This document shows positions 21,835-31,272 of a stretch of DNA of 54,678 nt, piece by piece. The position numbers and the translations under genes are program-made. The DNA lies in IMG/VR virus record IMGVR_UViG_3300008450_000050, positions 1 through 54,678 of that record; one strand, 5' to 3'. Below the pieces are notes generated by a model. The model was not told the origin of the DNA, did not search any database, and was given only the letters and a program-made list of their open reading frames with translations. How positions within the stretch are numbered: position 1 is the stretch's first letter; each line of letters begins with the position of its first letter. Origin of the DNA: a virus.

Positions 21835-23883
21835 GCCGCTCAGAGACGATGCCTGCGCAGCGCGGTCTGCGATGTCGTCAATCAGCCCCATGAATTGCTT
21901 TGACTTTGAAGCGGCGCGAACAACGTTGGCGATTTTCGCCGGATCGCCGGAGGCAAGGATTTCCGCGATTTGGCGCTGCATGTTGGCATTGATGGCGTTC
22001 TGCCCTTTACGCAGGCCGGCGCCAGCAATAGCGCCTGCTGTGGCGCCTTCCCATCCGCCTTGCTGGTAGCCAACAGCACCGCCCGCGCTGCCGGCCAAGC
22101 CCATTTCCATAATCTGCCGCGCCGTGGTTGAGTTGCCCATGGCGTTCTTTAACAACATCATGGCCTGCTCAGCCTTGTAGGCGGCTTCGAACTGGCTCGT
22201 CTGCTCTTTGCCTAGCGCCATTTCCATGCGCTGCCGGGCGGCCGGGCTGTTGAAGACCGCCTTCGTCACGTCGCGGTTGTCGCCTATCTCCTGCAACTGG
22301 GCGGCGAGCTTGGAGCGGAAGCCCTCAGCGAACAAGGCACGCTCTTCCGGCTTCATTTTCGCCAGGGCCTTCAACGCATCGTTATTCGCCATCTTGGACG
22401 AGACGAAGTTCTGCCCGGCTTCCAGCGCATCCTCGGCTTGGAACGCGCGGTGCGCGCCGCTACGGGCCGCCCCAAAGGACGGAACGGCGGTGTCTAGCTC
22501 TTCGAGGATCTGCCTTTTGAGCGCAGTAAGGTCCTTGACTGCGACATCATCGCCGCTGCGCTGGGCCTTGCCGATTTGCGACGCTAGATCGCGCTGGACC
22601 TCATCCCAAAAGCGGAGGTTCGGGACCGGGACCGAGCCGTCAGGCGCCTTGCGGAGGACAAGATTGCCGGCATCGTCAACGCCGAACGGCGTGCGAACGG
22701 GCGGGAGCCCTTCGGCCACCGTACGGTTCGCCCCCGTTTTGATCGCGCCCTTGAATGCGTCCTGCACCGCCGGGGCCTGCGCCAAAGCAGACAGTCGGTC
22801 AGTCCATAGACCAACCTCGCCGTCAGCATAGGCTTGCCGGTAAGCAGGAGCGTTGGCCTTGCGAGCCGCAGCCTGTAGCTCGTCAAGCGTTTTGGCCGCA
22901 TTGGTGGGGCCGACTGCGCGCAACGTATCAACGAGGCGGTCAGCCTGCGTCAGAAACCGGTCCTGCGTGGCGTTTGTAAGTGCTTCGCGGCCTTCCGGCG
23001 ACTGGTTCGCGGCAGAGCGGGCAAGCGCTCGCACAGTTTCCCCGCCGGAGTCGCCCAAGACAGCCGGGGCACCGGTAGACTGCATGGAGCGCAACGCGGC
23101 GGCGGGGTCCGTCACGCCGTCTCGGGCGAAGGCATCATCAACCCTTCGAAGAGCTTCGCGCTCAGGATTGAGCCCCGCCTTCACAGTGTTCACGACAGGT
23201 GACGCAGCGCCCGCGATGGCCCGCCCGCCCGCGTCAAGGGCCTTGCCGGCCAGTTGCACAGCGCCGGGCGCGACGGCGCCAAGCGCAGTTCCCACGGCCC
23301 CTGTTTTGACGGCTTCCTGCATTTTCTCCGCGACGCCGCCGTCAGATTCAACAGCGCCTGTGATCGCGCCATAAATGCCGCCGGTCAGGCCCGCGTTGAT
23401 CGAGTCAGCGCCAAGAGCGCCGAGCCTTCCGCCTTCCTTTACGGCTTGAACGGTCGGAGTGACAGCGGCCGTGGCCACAAGGCCCGCCCCTTGCCCCGTG
23501 AGACGCGAGCCGGGCATGACGAGGCTGTCAGCCGTGTCGATCGCGCGCTGGCGCTCTAGGTTGTCGCTATAACGGTCGCCAAAGTCTTCGCCCTTGCCGA
23601 TGCCGAGCGCGGCATCGCCCGCCGCTGCAATCTTGGCCATGCCGGGGACCCACGACGCCACGCCGCGCGCATAGGCGTCCAGACGGCCCATTGGGGAGGT
23701 CTTGTCCTGATCGTAGCGCATGCGGATGGCATCAGCGAGGTATTCGCTCTGCCGCGCATCCGTCTCGGCGCCCTCACGCTGCTCCCTGGTGCCGAAGCCA
23801 GCGGGCGGGATGAGGTCATCAAACATGCCCCCCGGCGCCGCAGTAGGGGCCGCCGGGATCAGGTCGTCAAACATATTTGCCAT
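21739..23883 (-). CDS. Ejection (internal virion) protein, 714 aa
   Basis: The N-terminus has a duplicated MFDDLIP motif (residues about 4-26). It is followed by Ala/Gly-rich amphipathic and hydrophobic segments (GAGLVATAAVTPTVQAVKEG, GLTGGIYGAITGAV) and long helical regions (DELQAAARKANAPAYRQAYA, RQIMEMGLAGSAGGAVGYQQ). This layout matches large ejection proteins of podoviruses. It lies next to a transglycosylase-bearing ejection protein and a third DNA-transfer protein, as in P22-like and related phages. Expected to leave the virion with the DNA and help cross the envelope. Confidence 0.75.
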   Translation of the reverse strand: MANMFDDLIPAAPTAAPGGMFDDLIPPAGFGTREQREGAETDARQSEYLADAIRMRYDQDKTSPMGRLDAYARGVASWVPGMAKIAAAGDAALGIGKGEDFGDRYSDNLERQRAIDTADSLVMPGSRLTGQGAGLVATAAVTPTVQAVKEGGRLGALGADSINAGLTGGIYGAITGAVESDGGVAEKMQEAVKTGAVGTALGAVAPGAVQLAGKALDAGGRAIAGAASPVVNTVKAGLNPEREALRRVDDAFARDGVTDPAAALRSMQSTGAPAVLGDSGGETVRALARSAANQSPEGREALTNATQDRFLTQADRLVDTLRAVGPTNAAKTLDELQAAARKANAPAYRQAYADGEVGLWTDRLSALAQAPAVQDAFKGAIKTGANRTVAEGLPPVRTPFGVDDAGNLVLRKAPDGSVPVPNLRFWDEVQRDLASQIGKAQRSGDDVAVKDLTALKRQILEELDTAVPSFGAARSGAHRAFQAEDALEAGQNFVSSKMANNDALKALAKMKPEERALFAEGFRSKLAAQLQEIGDNRDVTKAVFNSPAARQRMEMALGKEQTSQFEAAYKAEQAMMLLKNAMGNSTTARQIMEMGLAGSAGGAVGYQQGGWEGATAGAIAGAGLRKGQNAINANMQRQIAEILASGDPAKIANVVRAASKSKQFMGLIDDIADRAAQASSLSGLPAQIPVRSGVLGGQVPVAAEEQEPKPVGVR

Positions 23884-23894
23884 GTCGCCTGTCC

Positions 23895-26687
23895 TTAGAG
23901 CCCGGTCGGGTCAATGCCAGCGTCGCGAAGCCGCTTCACAACGGCGTCCTTTGGGGCGCCGCGAGCGATTGCCGCGCGGGCGTCCGCCAGAACGTCAGAT
24001 GCGCCGGGCGCCTTTTTGTCGGAAGCCTTCTCTTCAAGGCCGGTAGATTCCGGGAGCTTATATCCGCTACCCGCCGCGCCCATCATGCTACGGATCGCGT
24101 TCTGGCGACTTTTGCGCTTCTGCTCGATGATCTCCGGCCCCTCGCCCGGAACGGGGAAGTATTTCCGCTCCTCTCGGGCAAACTCTTGGTCGCCAATCAC
24201 CGCGCCGGATTCCTTGCGAAGGACCGCCGTGATGAAGTTTTCCTTGGCTTGGTTGTATTTCTGGCGGTCCTTGCTGATCACCAGATTGTTGACGCCGAAC
24301 GGCAGGTTGTTAAGAGCTGCCTGCGTCTTATCCGTCCCAATGGCCTCAATAGGCGCAACGATTGTCTCAGCCTCAGCCATTCGCGTTGCAAAGCCGGCAG
24401 ACTTGCTCTGGTCCTCGGTCGGCTTACCCGGAAGGGCATATGGGTTAGTCGGACCAGCGCCGACGTTGTTACCCCCGGCAGGTGCCTTCAAGGGGATAAA
24501 CGTCCCCGATGCGCCGTCCCACTGCAAGGCCACCTCGGAACCGTCAGGCTGCTTGACGACCTGCACCTTGGGCGGGTCCACCTGGCTCAAGGCGCGACGC
24601 TTGCTTTCGACATCGAGTTGCTTCGCTTCGCGGTCGAGCGGGTCGCCAAGCTCTTTCAGACGATTCTCGCGGCGGGTGATTTCGAACTTGACCTGCTCGC
24701 GCATCTTGTCGCTTGGCGCGGCGCGGTACATCCGCTCAAAGTTGGCAATCTCAGCCCTCACGCGCTGGCGCTCGGCGTCGGCCGCCGGGGCGGGCGGGGC
24801 CTGAGTTTCGCCGCCAGTCTGCGCCTGCGGAGTTACCGGAGCGCCGGAGGGAGCGGGTGTGCCGGCCGCCGTGACGGGGGGCGATGCGGATGGCTGCGAT
24901 GGCGCGGCTCCCGCCCCGGCTCCGCTACCGTAAAGCTGCTTCGTAAACGCCGCCTCATCGGCCTGCGCTTTCATCGCGCGCATCTGATCAAGGTAGCCAG
25001 CGGCTGTCTTAGGGTCGATTGAAAGAACAGGAATGTCAGCCTCCGGCACGCCCGCGCGCCGCAGCAACAAGGCCGTGGCGTTGACCTGCCCCGCCGTCTT
25101 CTGGCGATCCTGGCTCGCAACCGTCAGCGCGTTGAACGCCTGCCCGAAATTCTGCAATGGGCGGCCCTTGGGGCTCGAAAGGAGCGACGAGCCCAGCGCC
25201 ATGAAGAAATCCGACATCGTGTCCGACATCTTCCACCCGCCGCCGCTCGCGGGGGCCGCAGTCGCGCCGCCAGACGCGCTCTGCACGGGCGCGGAGCCCG
25301 CCGCAGGTGCATCGCCCGCCGCAGCCGGGGCAACGCTACCAGTGGCCGCCTGTGGGGCTTCCTGACCGCCTCCGAGCATAGAGAACGGCCCGCCGCGCGA
25401 TGCCTCCATAGCCGCGAACTGGCGAGCCCCGCCGTCAGGGGCGTTGGACAAGTCTTCCTGCATGACGGGGTTCAAGGCTCGGCCTCCTGTGGTCGATACG
25501 GTCGCAGAACGGACGGCCGGGTTGTCGGCGCGGTTGTCGCGGGCGATAGCTGTTGAACGAGCACCGCCAGTACGGGCGCCGGCCACCATGTCGCGGGCGG
25601 TCGGCTCGGGTGCGCGGGGAAGCGCACGCGGGCCGTCCTGATAGGTGAATGCCGGATCGATAGCGCCGGGGATAGCGTTGAAATTGGAGAGCGGGGCTTG
25701 GCCGCCGGGGATCGCCCGCTTGGGGCTGAGCAGATCGCCAAGCAAGCCGGGTCGCTCGGCCTGCGTCGTGTCCACGTTCTGGACGTTGGGCAGGCGGCTT
25801 CCGTCGAAGCCATCACTCGGCAAGCGCTGCGCTCCGATAGAGGCCATGCGGTCCTCATAGGGCTGCGGTGCGCGGCCTGCGTTCGCTGTGGGGGCGAAAG
25901 CAGACGCCCCACTCTCAATCTTAGAAATGAATTTCTGCGCGAACTGACTGCCGGTCAGGCCCGCGCCGCCATTCAGGCGGGCGGCCTCCGAGCCGACAAG
26001 GCTTTCCATCGGCGCATCGGGGTTGGACAGGATTTTGATGGCCCCGCCAGCGCCCTGCTGATGCGCCAGGTACAGCTCGCCATCGGTCGGATCACGGCCA
26101 AGGGCGTTTTTCAGCGTGGCAGCATTGTCGCGGGCAAGCCGGGCCGCCGCGTCGGTCGCCTGCACAGGATCGAAGCGGTTCGTGAGGTTGTAGTCACGCG
26201 CCGTGCCATTGATGAACTGAAACAAGCCGCCAGCCGAGGATCGCGGGTTCTGCGCGTTCGGATCATACCGACTTTCCACCGCCGCTGTGCGGTCAAGATA
26301 CCGGGGCGAGATGCCGTATTCGGTGGCCTTTTCGACGAAGAGGGGGGCGAAGGGCGTCGCGCGAATGCCGGCCTCGGGTGCGACGGCGGGGGCGGGCGCC
26401 ATTTCTGTCTTGGGGGGGGCGAGCCCGATCATCGGTTTGGGGTCGAACGCCTCCGCCAGAAGGCCGGGGGGCGCAATCGTGCCAGTGTCCGTATGATCCG
26501 CCCCGCCCGCGTCCGTCAGGTCGGTCGGCGTCGTCTCCGACGTGGCCGCCTGAAAGTCGGATAGAGAGCCCGTGTTCCCCTCAGACAACCATGAAGAATA
26601 GGCGTTCTGAATGTCGAGATCGACAGGCTCAATGCCGCCGAGGTCAAGCGAGGAGAAATCGATGAGGCCGGCGACTTCGGGCTCCAC
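23895..26687 (-). CDS. Ejection protein with lytic transglycosylase domain, 930 aa
   Basis: Residues about 105-240 form an SLT-type transglycosylase: LFVEKATEYGISPRYLDRTA, then AAVESRYDPNAQNPRSSAGG with the catalytic Glu in AVES, and LFQFINGTARDY. The central part is Ala/Pro-rich and disordered-looking. The C-terminal 250 residues are helical (EAFTKQLYGSG, KQPDGSEVALQWDG, KENFITAVLRKESGAVIGDQ). Proteins of this kind open peptidoglycan locally during DNA entry. The two bases between its start and the upstream gene's stop show tight coupling. Confidence 0.85.
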   Translation of the reverse strand: MEPEVAGLIDFSSLDLGGIEPVDLDIQNAYSSWLSEGNTGSLSDFQAATSETTPTDLTDAGGADHTDTGTIAPPGLLAEAFDPKPMIGLAPPKTEMAPAPAVAPEAGIRATPFAPLFVEKATEYGISPRYLDRTAAVESRYDPNAQNPRSSAGGLFQFINGTARDYNLTNRFDPVQATDAAARLARDNAATLKNALGRDPTDGELYLAHQQGAGGAIKILSNPDAPMESLVGSEAARLNGGAGLTGSQFAQKFISKIESGASAFAPTANAGRAPQPYEDRMASIGAQRLPSDGFDGSRLPNVQNVDTTQAERPGLLGDLLSPKRAIPGGQAPLSNFNAIPGAIDPAFTYQDGPRALPRAPEPTARDMVAGARTGGARSTAIARDNRADNPAVRSATVSTTGGRALNPVMQEDLSNAPDGGARQFAAMEASRGGPFSMLGGGQEAPQAATGSVAPAAAGDAPAAGSAPVQSASGGATAAPASGGGWKMSDTMSDFFMALGSSLLSSPKGRPLQNFGQAFNALTVASQDRQKTAGQVNATALLLRRAGVPEADIPVLSIDPKTAAGYLDQMRAMKAQADEAAFTKQLYGSGAGAGAAPSQPSASPPVTAAGTPAPSGAPVTPQAQTGGETQAPPAPAADAERQRVRAEIANFERMYRAAPSDKMREQVKFEITRRENRLKELGDPLDREAKQLDVESKRRALSQVDPPKVQVVKQPDGSEVALQWDGASGTFIPLKAPAGGNNVGAGPTNPYALPGKPTEDQSKSAGFATRMAEAETIVAPIEAIGTDKTQAALNNLPFGVNNLVISKDRQKYNQAKENFITAVLRKESGAVIGDQEFAREERKYFPVPGEGPEIIEQKRKSRQNAIRSMMGAAGSGYKLPESTGLEEKASDKKAPGASDVLADARAAIARGAPKDAVVKRLRDAGIDPTGL

Positions 26688-26689
26688 GA

Positions 26690-27790
26690 TCAGGCCGCCT
26701 TTTTGACGGAGCGTAGGGCATCAGACAGCAAGCCAACATCGACAACCATCTTGCCGCCGATCTTGCGCGTCGTGCCGGGGTGGTCGCGCTCCAGCTCCTG
26801 CGCCATCGGGCCGACGACCTTCGGGTAGGTTTTCGGGTCGTCTTTGTAGCGGTAGGCGTACATCTGCTGGCCCGTCTCCGGGTCCTTGCCGAGCTTGGTG
26901 ATGTCGGTCTTCATGGTTTCGTCGGACAGACCAAGCAGCGCGCCGAACCCGCCCGCCTTGCCGGCCGCGCCGATCAGCGAAGAGCCGAGGCCGAGCACGC
27001 CGTTGAGCAGGCCCGAACCGCCGTCCTCCTTTTCCGTCTGCTTGAACACATCCTGATTGTAGACCTGCGGGACGTAGTTGCGATACCAGTCCAGCATTGT
27101 GCGCGGGACATCCATCGCGGACTGCGCGAACTGCTGCTGTTGGTTGCCCGCGCCGAGCACAGCCTGTGCACCCTGCAATTCGCGGGCCTGCTGCTGCGTG
27201 CGAAGCTGGCTTTCCACCTGCGGGGCCTTGAGGCCGTAATCCATGCGGGCCAAGCGCGACTGCTGGTCCATCTGGGCGTTCTGGCTTGCGGTCGAGAGCG
27301 CCTTGTTGAAGGCATCGCCCTGAATGCCGGCGATGGTCTGCCCCACGTTCTGATTGAAGCCACGCGCCGCCTGCCCGCGCGCAATTGCCTCGCCCGATCC
27401 GCCCATGGCGCCCGCCGCCGCATACTTGCTCGCCAGCCCCGCGTCAGCGTTCGAATACTCCCGGCGCATGGCGTCCAGTGTCGTATCGCCAACCGCCTTC
27501 GCATAGGGGTTCATGAACTCGCTGATGGCGCCGGGGCCGATCTGAGCAGCCGTAGCATCGCCGGGGTTCATGCCGGGGGCCGTTACCGGCGCGGAGTCAA
27601 AGACGTTCCCGGTCGAAATGCGCGCGAGATCGAACGCCTTGAGCTGGTCTGCCGTCTGCGCCGCACGGGCAAACGGGCTCGCCTGCCAGAAGTTGTTCGC
27701 CAGGCCGTAGGCCGTGCCAGCGGTGTTTTGCTGCTGCTGGCTGATCCAGGGATCATAGCGGGTCTGCTGGGAAGAGGTTTCGCTAGCCAT
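26690..27790 (-). CDS. DNA-transfer/tail protein with S74-like C-terminal chaperone domain, 366 aa
   Basis: A Gln-rich N-terminus (WISQQQQNTAGTAYGLANNF) and an Ala/Gln-rich helical body precede a hydrophobic Gly-rich stretch. The C-terminus reads LSDETMKTDITKLGKDPETG, MYAYRYKDD and VVGPMAQELERDHPG, the pattern of intramolecular chaperone (peptidase S74) domains. In this position, between the stabilisation protein and ejection proteins, it is the third member of an ejection set. Confidence 0.75.
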   Translation of the reverse strand: MASETSSQQTRYDPWISQQQQNTAGTAYGLANNFWQASPFARAAQTADQLKAFDLARISTGNVFDSAPVTAPGMNPGDATAAQIGPGAISEFMNPYAKAVGDTTLDAMRREYSNADAGLASKYAAAGAMGGSGEAIARGQAARGFNQNVGQTIAGIQGDAFNKALSTASQNAQMDQQSRLARMDYGLKAPQVESQLRTQQQARELQGAQAVLGAGNQQQQFAQSAMDVPRTMLDWYRNYVPQVYNQDVFKQTEKEDGGSGLLNGVLGLGSSLIGAAGKAGGFGALLGLSDETMKTDITKLGKDPETGQQMYAYRYKDDPKTYPKVVGPMAQELERDHPGTTRKIGGKMVVDVGLLSDALRSVKKAA

Positions 27791-27812
27791 CTATGCCGTG
27801 TCCTTCTGTCGC

Positions 27813-30017
27813 TCAGCGCCGCGAGCCATCAGAGCCAATGTCAACGGACCATGCGCCGAACCGCGCATGCCCGCCTGTCGTCACCCAATCGAACCGGAAC
27901 CGAACCATGCGGGCGTTGACCCGGAAATTCTTCTGCTCCGTCGTGGGAGTCAGCACGAAGGGGCCTGTCGTCTTGACCGTCGTCGCCTGCGGGTAAATCT
28001 TGCTGTAGACCGTCATTTCGACGTCGCCGGTCTGATCCTTGAAGTCGGGGCGCATGCCGAGAAGGGCCGTGAACGCTTCGCCATCGACCTGATCGAGCCA
28101 GCTCGTTTCCAAATAGGCCCCCAAAAGCGCGCCGTTATCGTCGGTGCCGACTTCATGCTGATAGGCGAGGCTTTTGGCCCCGTCGCGGGGCTCAAACAGG
28201 ACCGGGCTCGGCAGAATGTCGCCAGAAATCGCCGCCGTGCGCTCCCACATGCCCATCGACCACACGTCCTTCGTGAGCCAGTTGAACGCCGCATAGCGTG
28301 AGCATTCTGCTGGCGTCGGCGCGGTCACGTCGCGGCTATCAGGCCAATGGAACCAGAACTCGGTCCATTCATCGTTTGCCCAGGCGAAGCACTTAAGCGA
28401 CTGATTGGCGTCCAGATTGTCGAAAATATCGTCCCGGATCGGGCACTCGATTTCCTCAACGGCGCCGAGCGATGTCGCCCCGATGCCTCGGAAGATCCAC
28501 ATCTTCTTCGTGCGGGAAGCCCAGATCAGGAAGCCAGAGCACTCCGCGTAGGAATGGCGGGACAACAGCCCGCAACCCTTTGCCAACTTGTCGAATTTGA
28601 ACGCGCCACCGGGCTCGCCCAGCCATGTGAGCACGCCGAACCCGGCATCGCCCCAGACCGCGTCCTGCTGACGAGTGCTGGACCCGGCCATGATCCGGCC
28701 GCCAATCTCGGTTGCCTCAATCTGCCCGGCCACGTTGTTGGCGTCCGGTATCCAGAGCCGGTTGTTGCCGACATCGCAGTTGCGAACGGCGGTCGGGGAA
28801 TAGAGCCCGTCAACGGTCGTGCAGCCGAGCGCGATGACGACGTTCTTGGCCGAAACCGAGATGGCGTCGATCCGCGCCGGGGCGGTCGGGATGAAATATG
28901 CCTTGTCGTACAGCCGGTAGGTGAAGCTCTCCACCTTGCCGTCGAACGCCGCATCGGCTGCAAGCAGAAAATCCGACAGATCGGCAGGGACGCGGAAAAT
29001 CCGGCGATAGGTGCCGTTTTTCGTGATGACCGCAGAGGCCGTGCTGACATCGATAGGCGCCGCAGGATCGCCCGCATTGGCCTGAAACTTGATCGAACCC
29101 GCCGTCCTGCCCGTGATGACGAAATCGACAACGCAGGTGCGCCCGTCCAGCCCCAGTTCTGCCGTCGATTGCGAGAGGTTGGACGCGACGCCGGGCGTCT
29201 TGACCACTCCGCCGGCGGAGTAGGCCCACCCTGTCCCGAGTGCCCAGCCATCGGCGTTCGTTGTGAACTCTCCGTTGAACGACAGATCGTCATAGGTGGT
29301 TTCGGGCTGCCATTCGGCTAGGCCGTAGCCAGACGGGTTCGCTTGCAGGTTTTCGCCAAGGTTGCCCATGGTCCAAACACGCAGTTCGTTTGACGCGGTC
29401 GCGCCGCCCCATGTTCCGGTGCTCCAAGTGCCGGCGCCCCAGCCCGTGAGGTCGTTCGACACCAGTCCGTCAGGCAACTCAACCGACAGATCGACGTTGC
29501 CGCCGCCATCCGTGACCGTGCTGGACGCATTCGACCCGTGGGTGATCGTGAACGCGCCTTCGCCCGCAACCTCCGTGACCGTATAAGTGCCCTCAATCGT
29601 CAGGCCGCCGACAGTCGCCTGGTGGTTCGAAAAGACGAACGGCGTGCCGACGACGGCGTTGTGATAGGGCAGATTGACCGTGACGATAGGCGAGCCGTTG
29701 ACGGTTGAAAAGGCGTCCGTCAGCACCGTGAAGTGCAGGAGCGGGGTGATGTCCTTGCGGGAGCCAGACACCTCGCCATAGAGTTTTAGCTCGGTGCCGT
29801 ACGCCTTGCAGGGCTGGCCTTGCAGGTTCGTCCACGAATGCCCGCCGCGCGGATAGCCGTCGATCTCGTCAGGGCTATCCAGCACGCACCCGCCGACAGG
29901 CTGCGCCTTGTTCTGGTAGAAACGGACGCGATTTCCGGCGACATACGACCCCTCCTTTTCAAGAGGGGTGTCGGTCGAGAACAGTCCGGGCGGGAATTTT
30001 GGCTTTGTGTAGACCAC
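27813..30017 (-). CDS. Packaged-DNA stabilisation protein (P22 gp10-like), 734 aa
   Basis: The start VYTKPKFPPGLFSTDTPLEK, then VAGNRVRFYQNKAQPVGGC and WTNLQGQPCKAYGTELKLYG is typical of podovirus stopper/tail-hub proteins of the gp10 type. The C-terminal half has the expected beta-propeller-like segments (RLWIPDANNVAGQIEATEIG, WASRTKKMWIFRGIGATSLG, WTEFWFHWPDSRD). An inserted beta-rich domain at residues about 230-390 (ELGLDGRTCVVDFVITGRTA) may be a carbohydrate-binding-type module. It plugs the portal after packaging and connects the tail. Confidence 0.75.
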   Translation of the reverse strand: MVYTKPKFPPGLFSTDTPLEKEGSYVAGNRVRFYQNKAQPVGGCVLDSPDEIDGYPRGGHSWTNLQGQPCKAYGTELKLYGEVSGSRKDITPLLHFTVLTDAFSTVNGSPIVTVNLPYHNAVVGTPFVFSNHQATVGGLTIEGTYTVTEVAGEGAFTITHGSNASSTVTDGGGNVDLSVELPDGLVSNDLTGWGAGTWSTGTWGGATASNELRVWTMGNLGENLQANPSGYGLAEWQPETTYDDLSFNGEFTTNADGWALGTGWAYSAGGVVKTPGVASNLSQSTAELGLDGRTCVVDFVITGRTAGSIKFQANAGDPAAPIDVSTASAVITKNGTYRRIFRVPADLSDFLLAADAAFDGKVESFTYRLYDKAYFIPTAPARIDAISVSAKNVVIALGCTTVDGLYSPTAVRNCDVGNNRLWIPDANNVAGQIEATEIGGRIMAGSSTRQQDAVWGDAGFGVLTWLGEPGGAFKFDKLAKGCGLLSRHSYAECSGFLIWASRTKKMWIFRGIGATSLGAVEEIECPIRDDIFDNLDANQSLKCFAWANDEWTEFWFHWPDSRDVTAPTPAECSRYAAFNWLTKDVWSMGMWERTAAISGDILPSPVLFEPRDGAKSLAYQHEVGTDDNGALLGAYLETSWLDQVDGEAFTALLGMRPDFKDQTGDVEMTVYSKIYPQATTVKTTGPFVLTPTTEQKNFRVNARMVRFRFDWVTTGGHARFGAWSVDIGSDGSRR

Positions 30018-30217
30018 TAGCGGAACGCCCTGTCATAGGCGCGCTGGCGCTCAGTTTCGATACGTTGGCGCTCCTTGCGCTCTGCCTCGATATGGCGGGC
30101 AAGGTCGTCAGCCGGATCGCCTTCAAGACCATCCGCCATGCCCGCCCATTCCAGCGCGGTTTCCTGCGCGCTCGGAATGACGACGGACTGGCGCGGAGCC
30201 TTGGGGTTGCGGCGCAT
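30017..30217 (-). CDS. Hypothetical protein, 66 aa, charged coiled coil
   Basis: ATG 30217 overlaps the upstream TGA. RRNPKAPRQSVVIPSAQETA is followed by a helix rich in Glu/Arg (ARHIEAERKERQRIETERQR). The open frame upstream of 30217 shadows the neighbouring gene. Probably a minor virion or assembly protein. Confidence 0.6.
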   Translation of the reverse strand: MRRNPKAPRQSVVIPSAQETALEWAGMADGLEGDPADDLARHIEAERKERQRIETERQRAYDRAFR

Positions 30218-30933
30218 CAGAAGCCGCCCCACGAATAGCCCGGCCGGTAGTTGGTCGCGGCGAATGGATCGGGGTTGTACGCGCCAGTACCGGGCATGTA
30301 CGCGCCCGTCTGCTGCGTCATGTCGATGCCCGTCATGTCGGCCGGGCCGCCGCCCTGCTGCCCGGTAATCTGGCCGAAATTGGCGTCGGCGTAGTTCGAG
30401 GGCATGACCCCGCCGACCGCGTTGTTGCCCATCAGGACGGTGTCGTAAGCCTGCTGTTGACGGGTCTGGTTTTCGGTGCGCTCGCGAGAGGCCGTGTCCC
30501 ATGCGCCACGCAGTCGCTCCCACTCGGGATTGGAGCCCAGGTTGATCTCGTGGCTGGCGCCGTCAGCGGTCGCCGCGACCCGGCCCGCCCCAGCATCATA
30601 AGGGTTGTACCCGACGCCGAACGCGCCGCCGTTGGCCTGCGCCATGGCAATCGGGGCGAGGCCGTACTTGCGCGCCTCATCGTAGAGCGCATTGCGCGCA
30701 TCAGCCTCTGCGCCTGTCGCGCCCTGTAGCCATTCATTCCGAAGCGCCGCGTCGCCCTGCATGCGATACGGCTCATCGTTGAACGCATTGGCCGTGAGAA
30801 AGCGCGGCGTTTCCGCCAGCTTGCGTTCCCAGCCCATGTTGAACTCTTGGGTGGAATCGATGCCCCGGCTCTGCGGCGCAGCCATGCCCTGCCGTGTCGG
30901 GAATGCGCTCCCGAAGCCGCCAAATCCTGCCAT
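30217..30933 (-). CDS. Hypothetical virion protein, 238 aa
   Basis: Gly-rich ends and a helical centre (WERLRGAWDTASRERTENQT) resemble short internal or tail proteins of podoviruses. It lies between the tail-fibre chaperone gene and the stabilisation gene. No enzymatic motif seen. Confidence 0.6.
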   Translation of the reverse strand: MAGFGGFGSAFPTRQGMAAPQSRGIDSTQEFNMGWERKLAETPRFLTANAFNDEPYRMQGDAALRNEWLQGATGAEADARNALYDEARKYGLAPIAMAQANGGAFGVGYNPYDAGAGRVAATADGASHEINLGSNPEWERLRGAWDTASRERTENQTRQQQAYDTVLMGNNAVGGVMPSNYADANFGQITGQQGGGPADMTGIDMTQQTGAYMPGTGAYNPDPFAATNYRPGYSWGGF

Positions 30934-30944
30934 GTCGGATACCT

Positions 30945-31268
30945 CTATGCTCGGATGGTGGAAGCCTGACGGAACAGGTCATCGACCTGTGCACTGGCCA
31001 GGCTGAGAGCCGCCGCAAGGGCCGCGATGGTCGGGCTGGCGCGCTCGAATTGCATCGCGTCAGACCATGCCAGTTTGGTCGTGGCGTCGGCCTGAGCGAT
31101 GGCCGCCTCAACGTCGTCCAGTAGACCCGCCTGAGCGAGTGCGGCCTTGGCTTGGAAGCGGGAGACGGCGGCCGGGACAGGCGCAGGGCCGGGCGCGCGA
31201 GACGCCTCAAACGCGGCGATCTCATCGTCCGTCATGTCAATGAGCGCGCCGTCAACAAGCTTTTTCAT
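30945..31268 (-). CDS. Tail-fibre assembly-type small protein, 107 aa
   Basis: Starts MKKLVDGALIDMTDDEIAAF, the opening usual in small proteins that follow tail-fibre genes and help fibre assembly, and then continues as helices. It starts four bases after the fibre gene stop. The chaperone call is from position and N-terminal pattern. Confidence 0.6.
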   Translation of the reverse strand: MKKLVDGALIDMTDDEIAAFEASRAPGPAPVPAAVSRFQAKAALAQAGLLDDVEAAIAQADATTKLAWSDAMQFERASPTIAALAAALSLASAQVDDLFRQASTIRA

Positions 31269-31272
31269 CGCG

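Noticed and set aside
23877-29321. Long plus-strand frames opposite ejection and stabilisation genes
   Set aside because: They mirror strong minus-strand virion genes and have the arginine-rich, low-complexity look of shadows.
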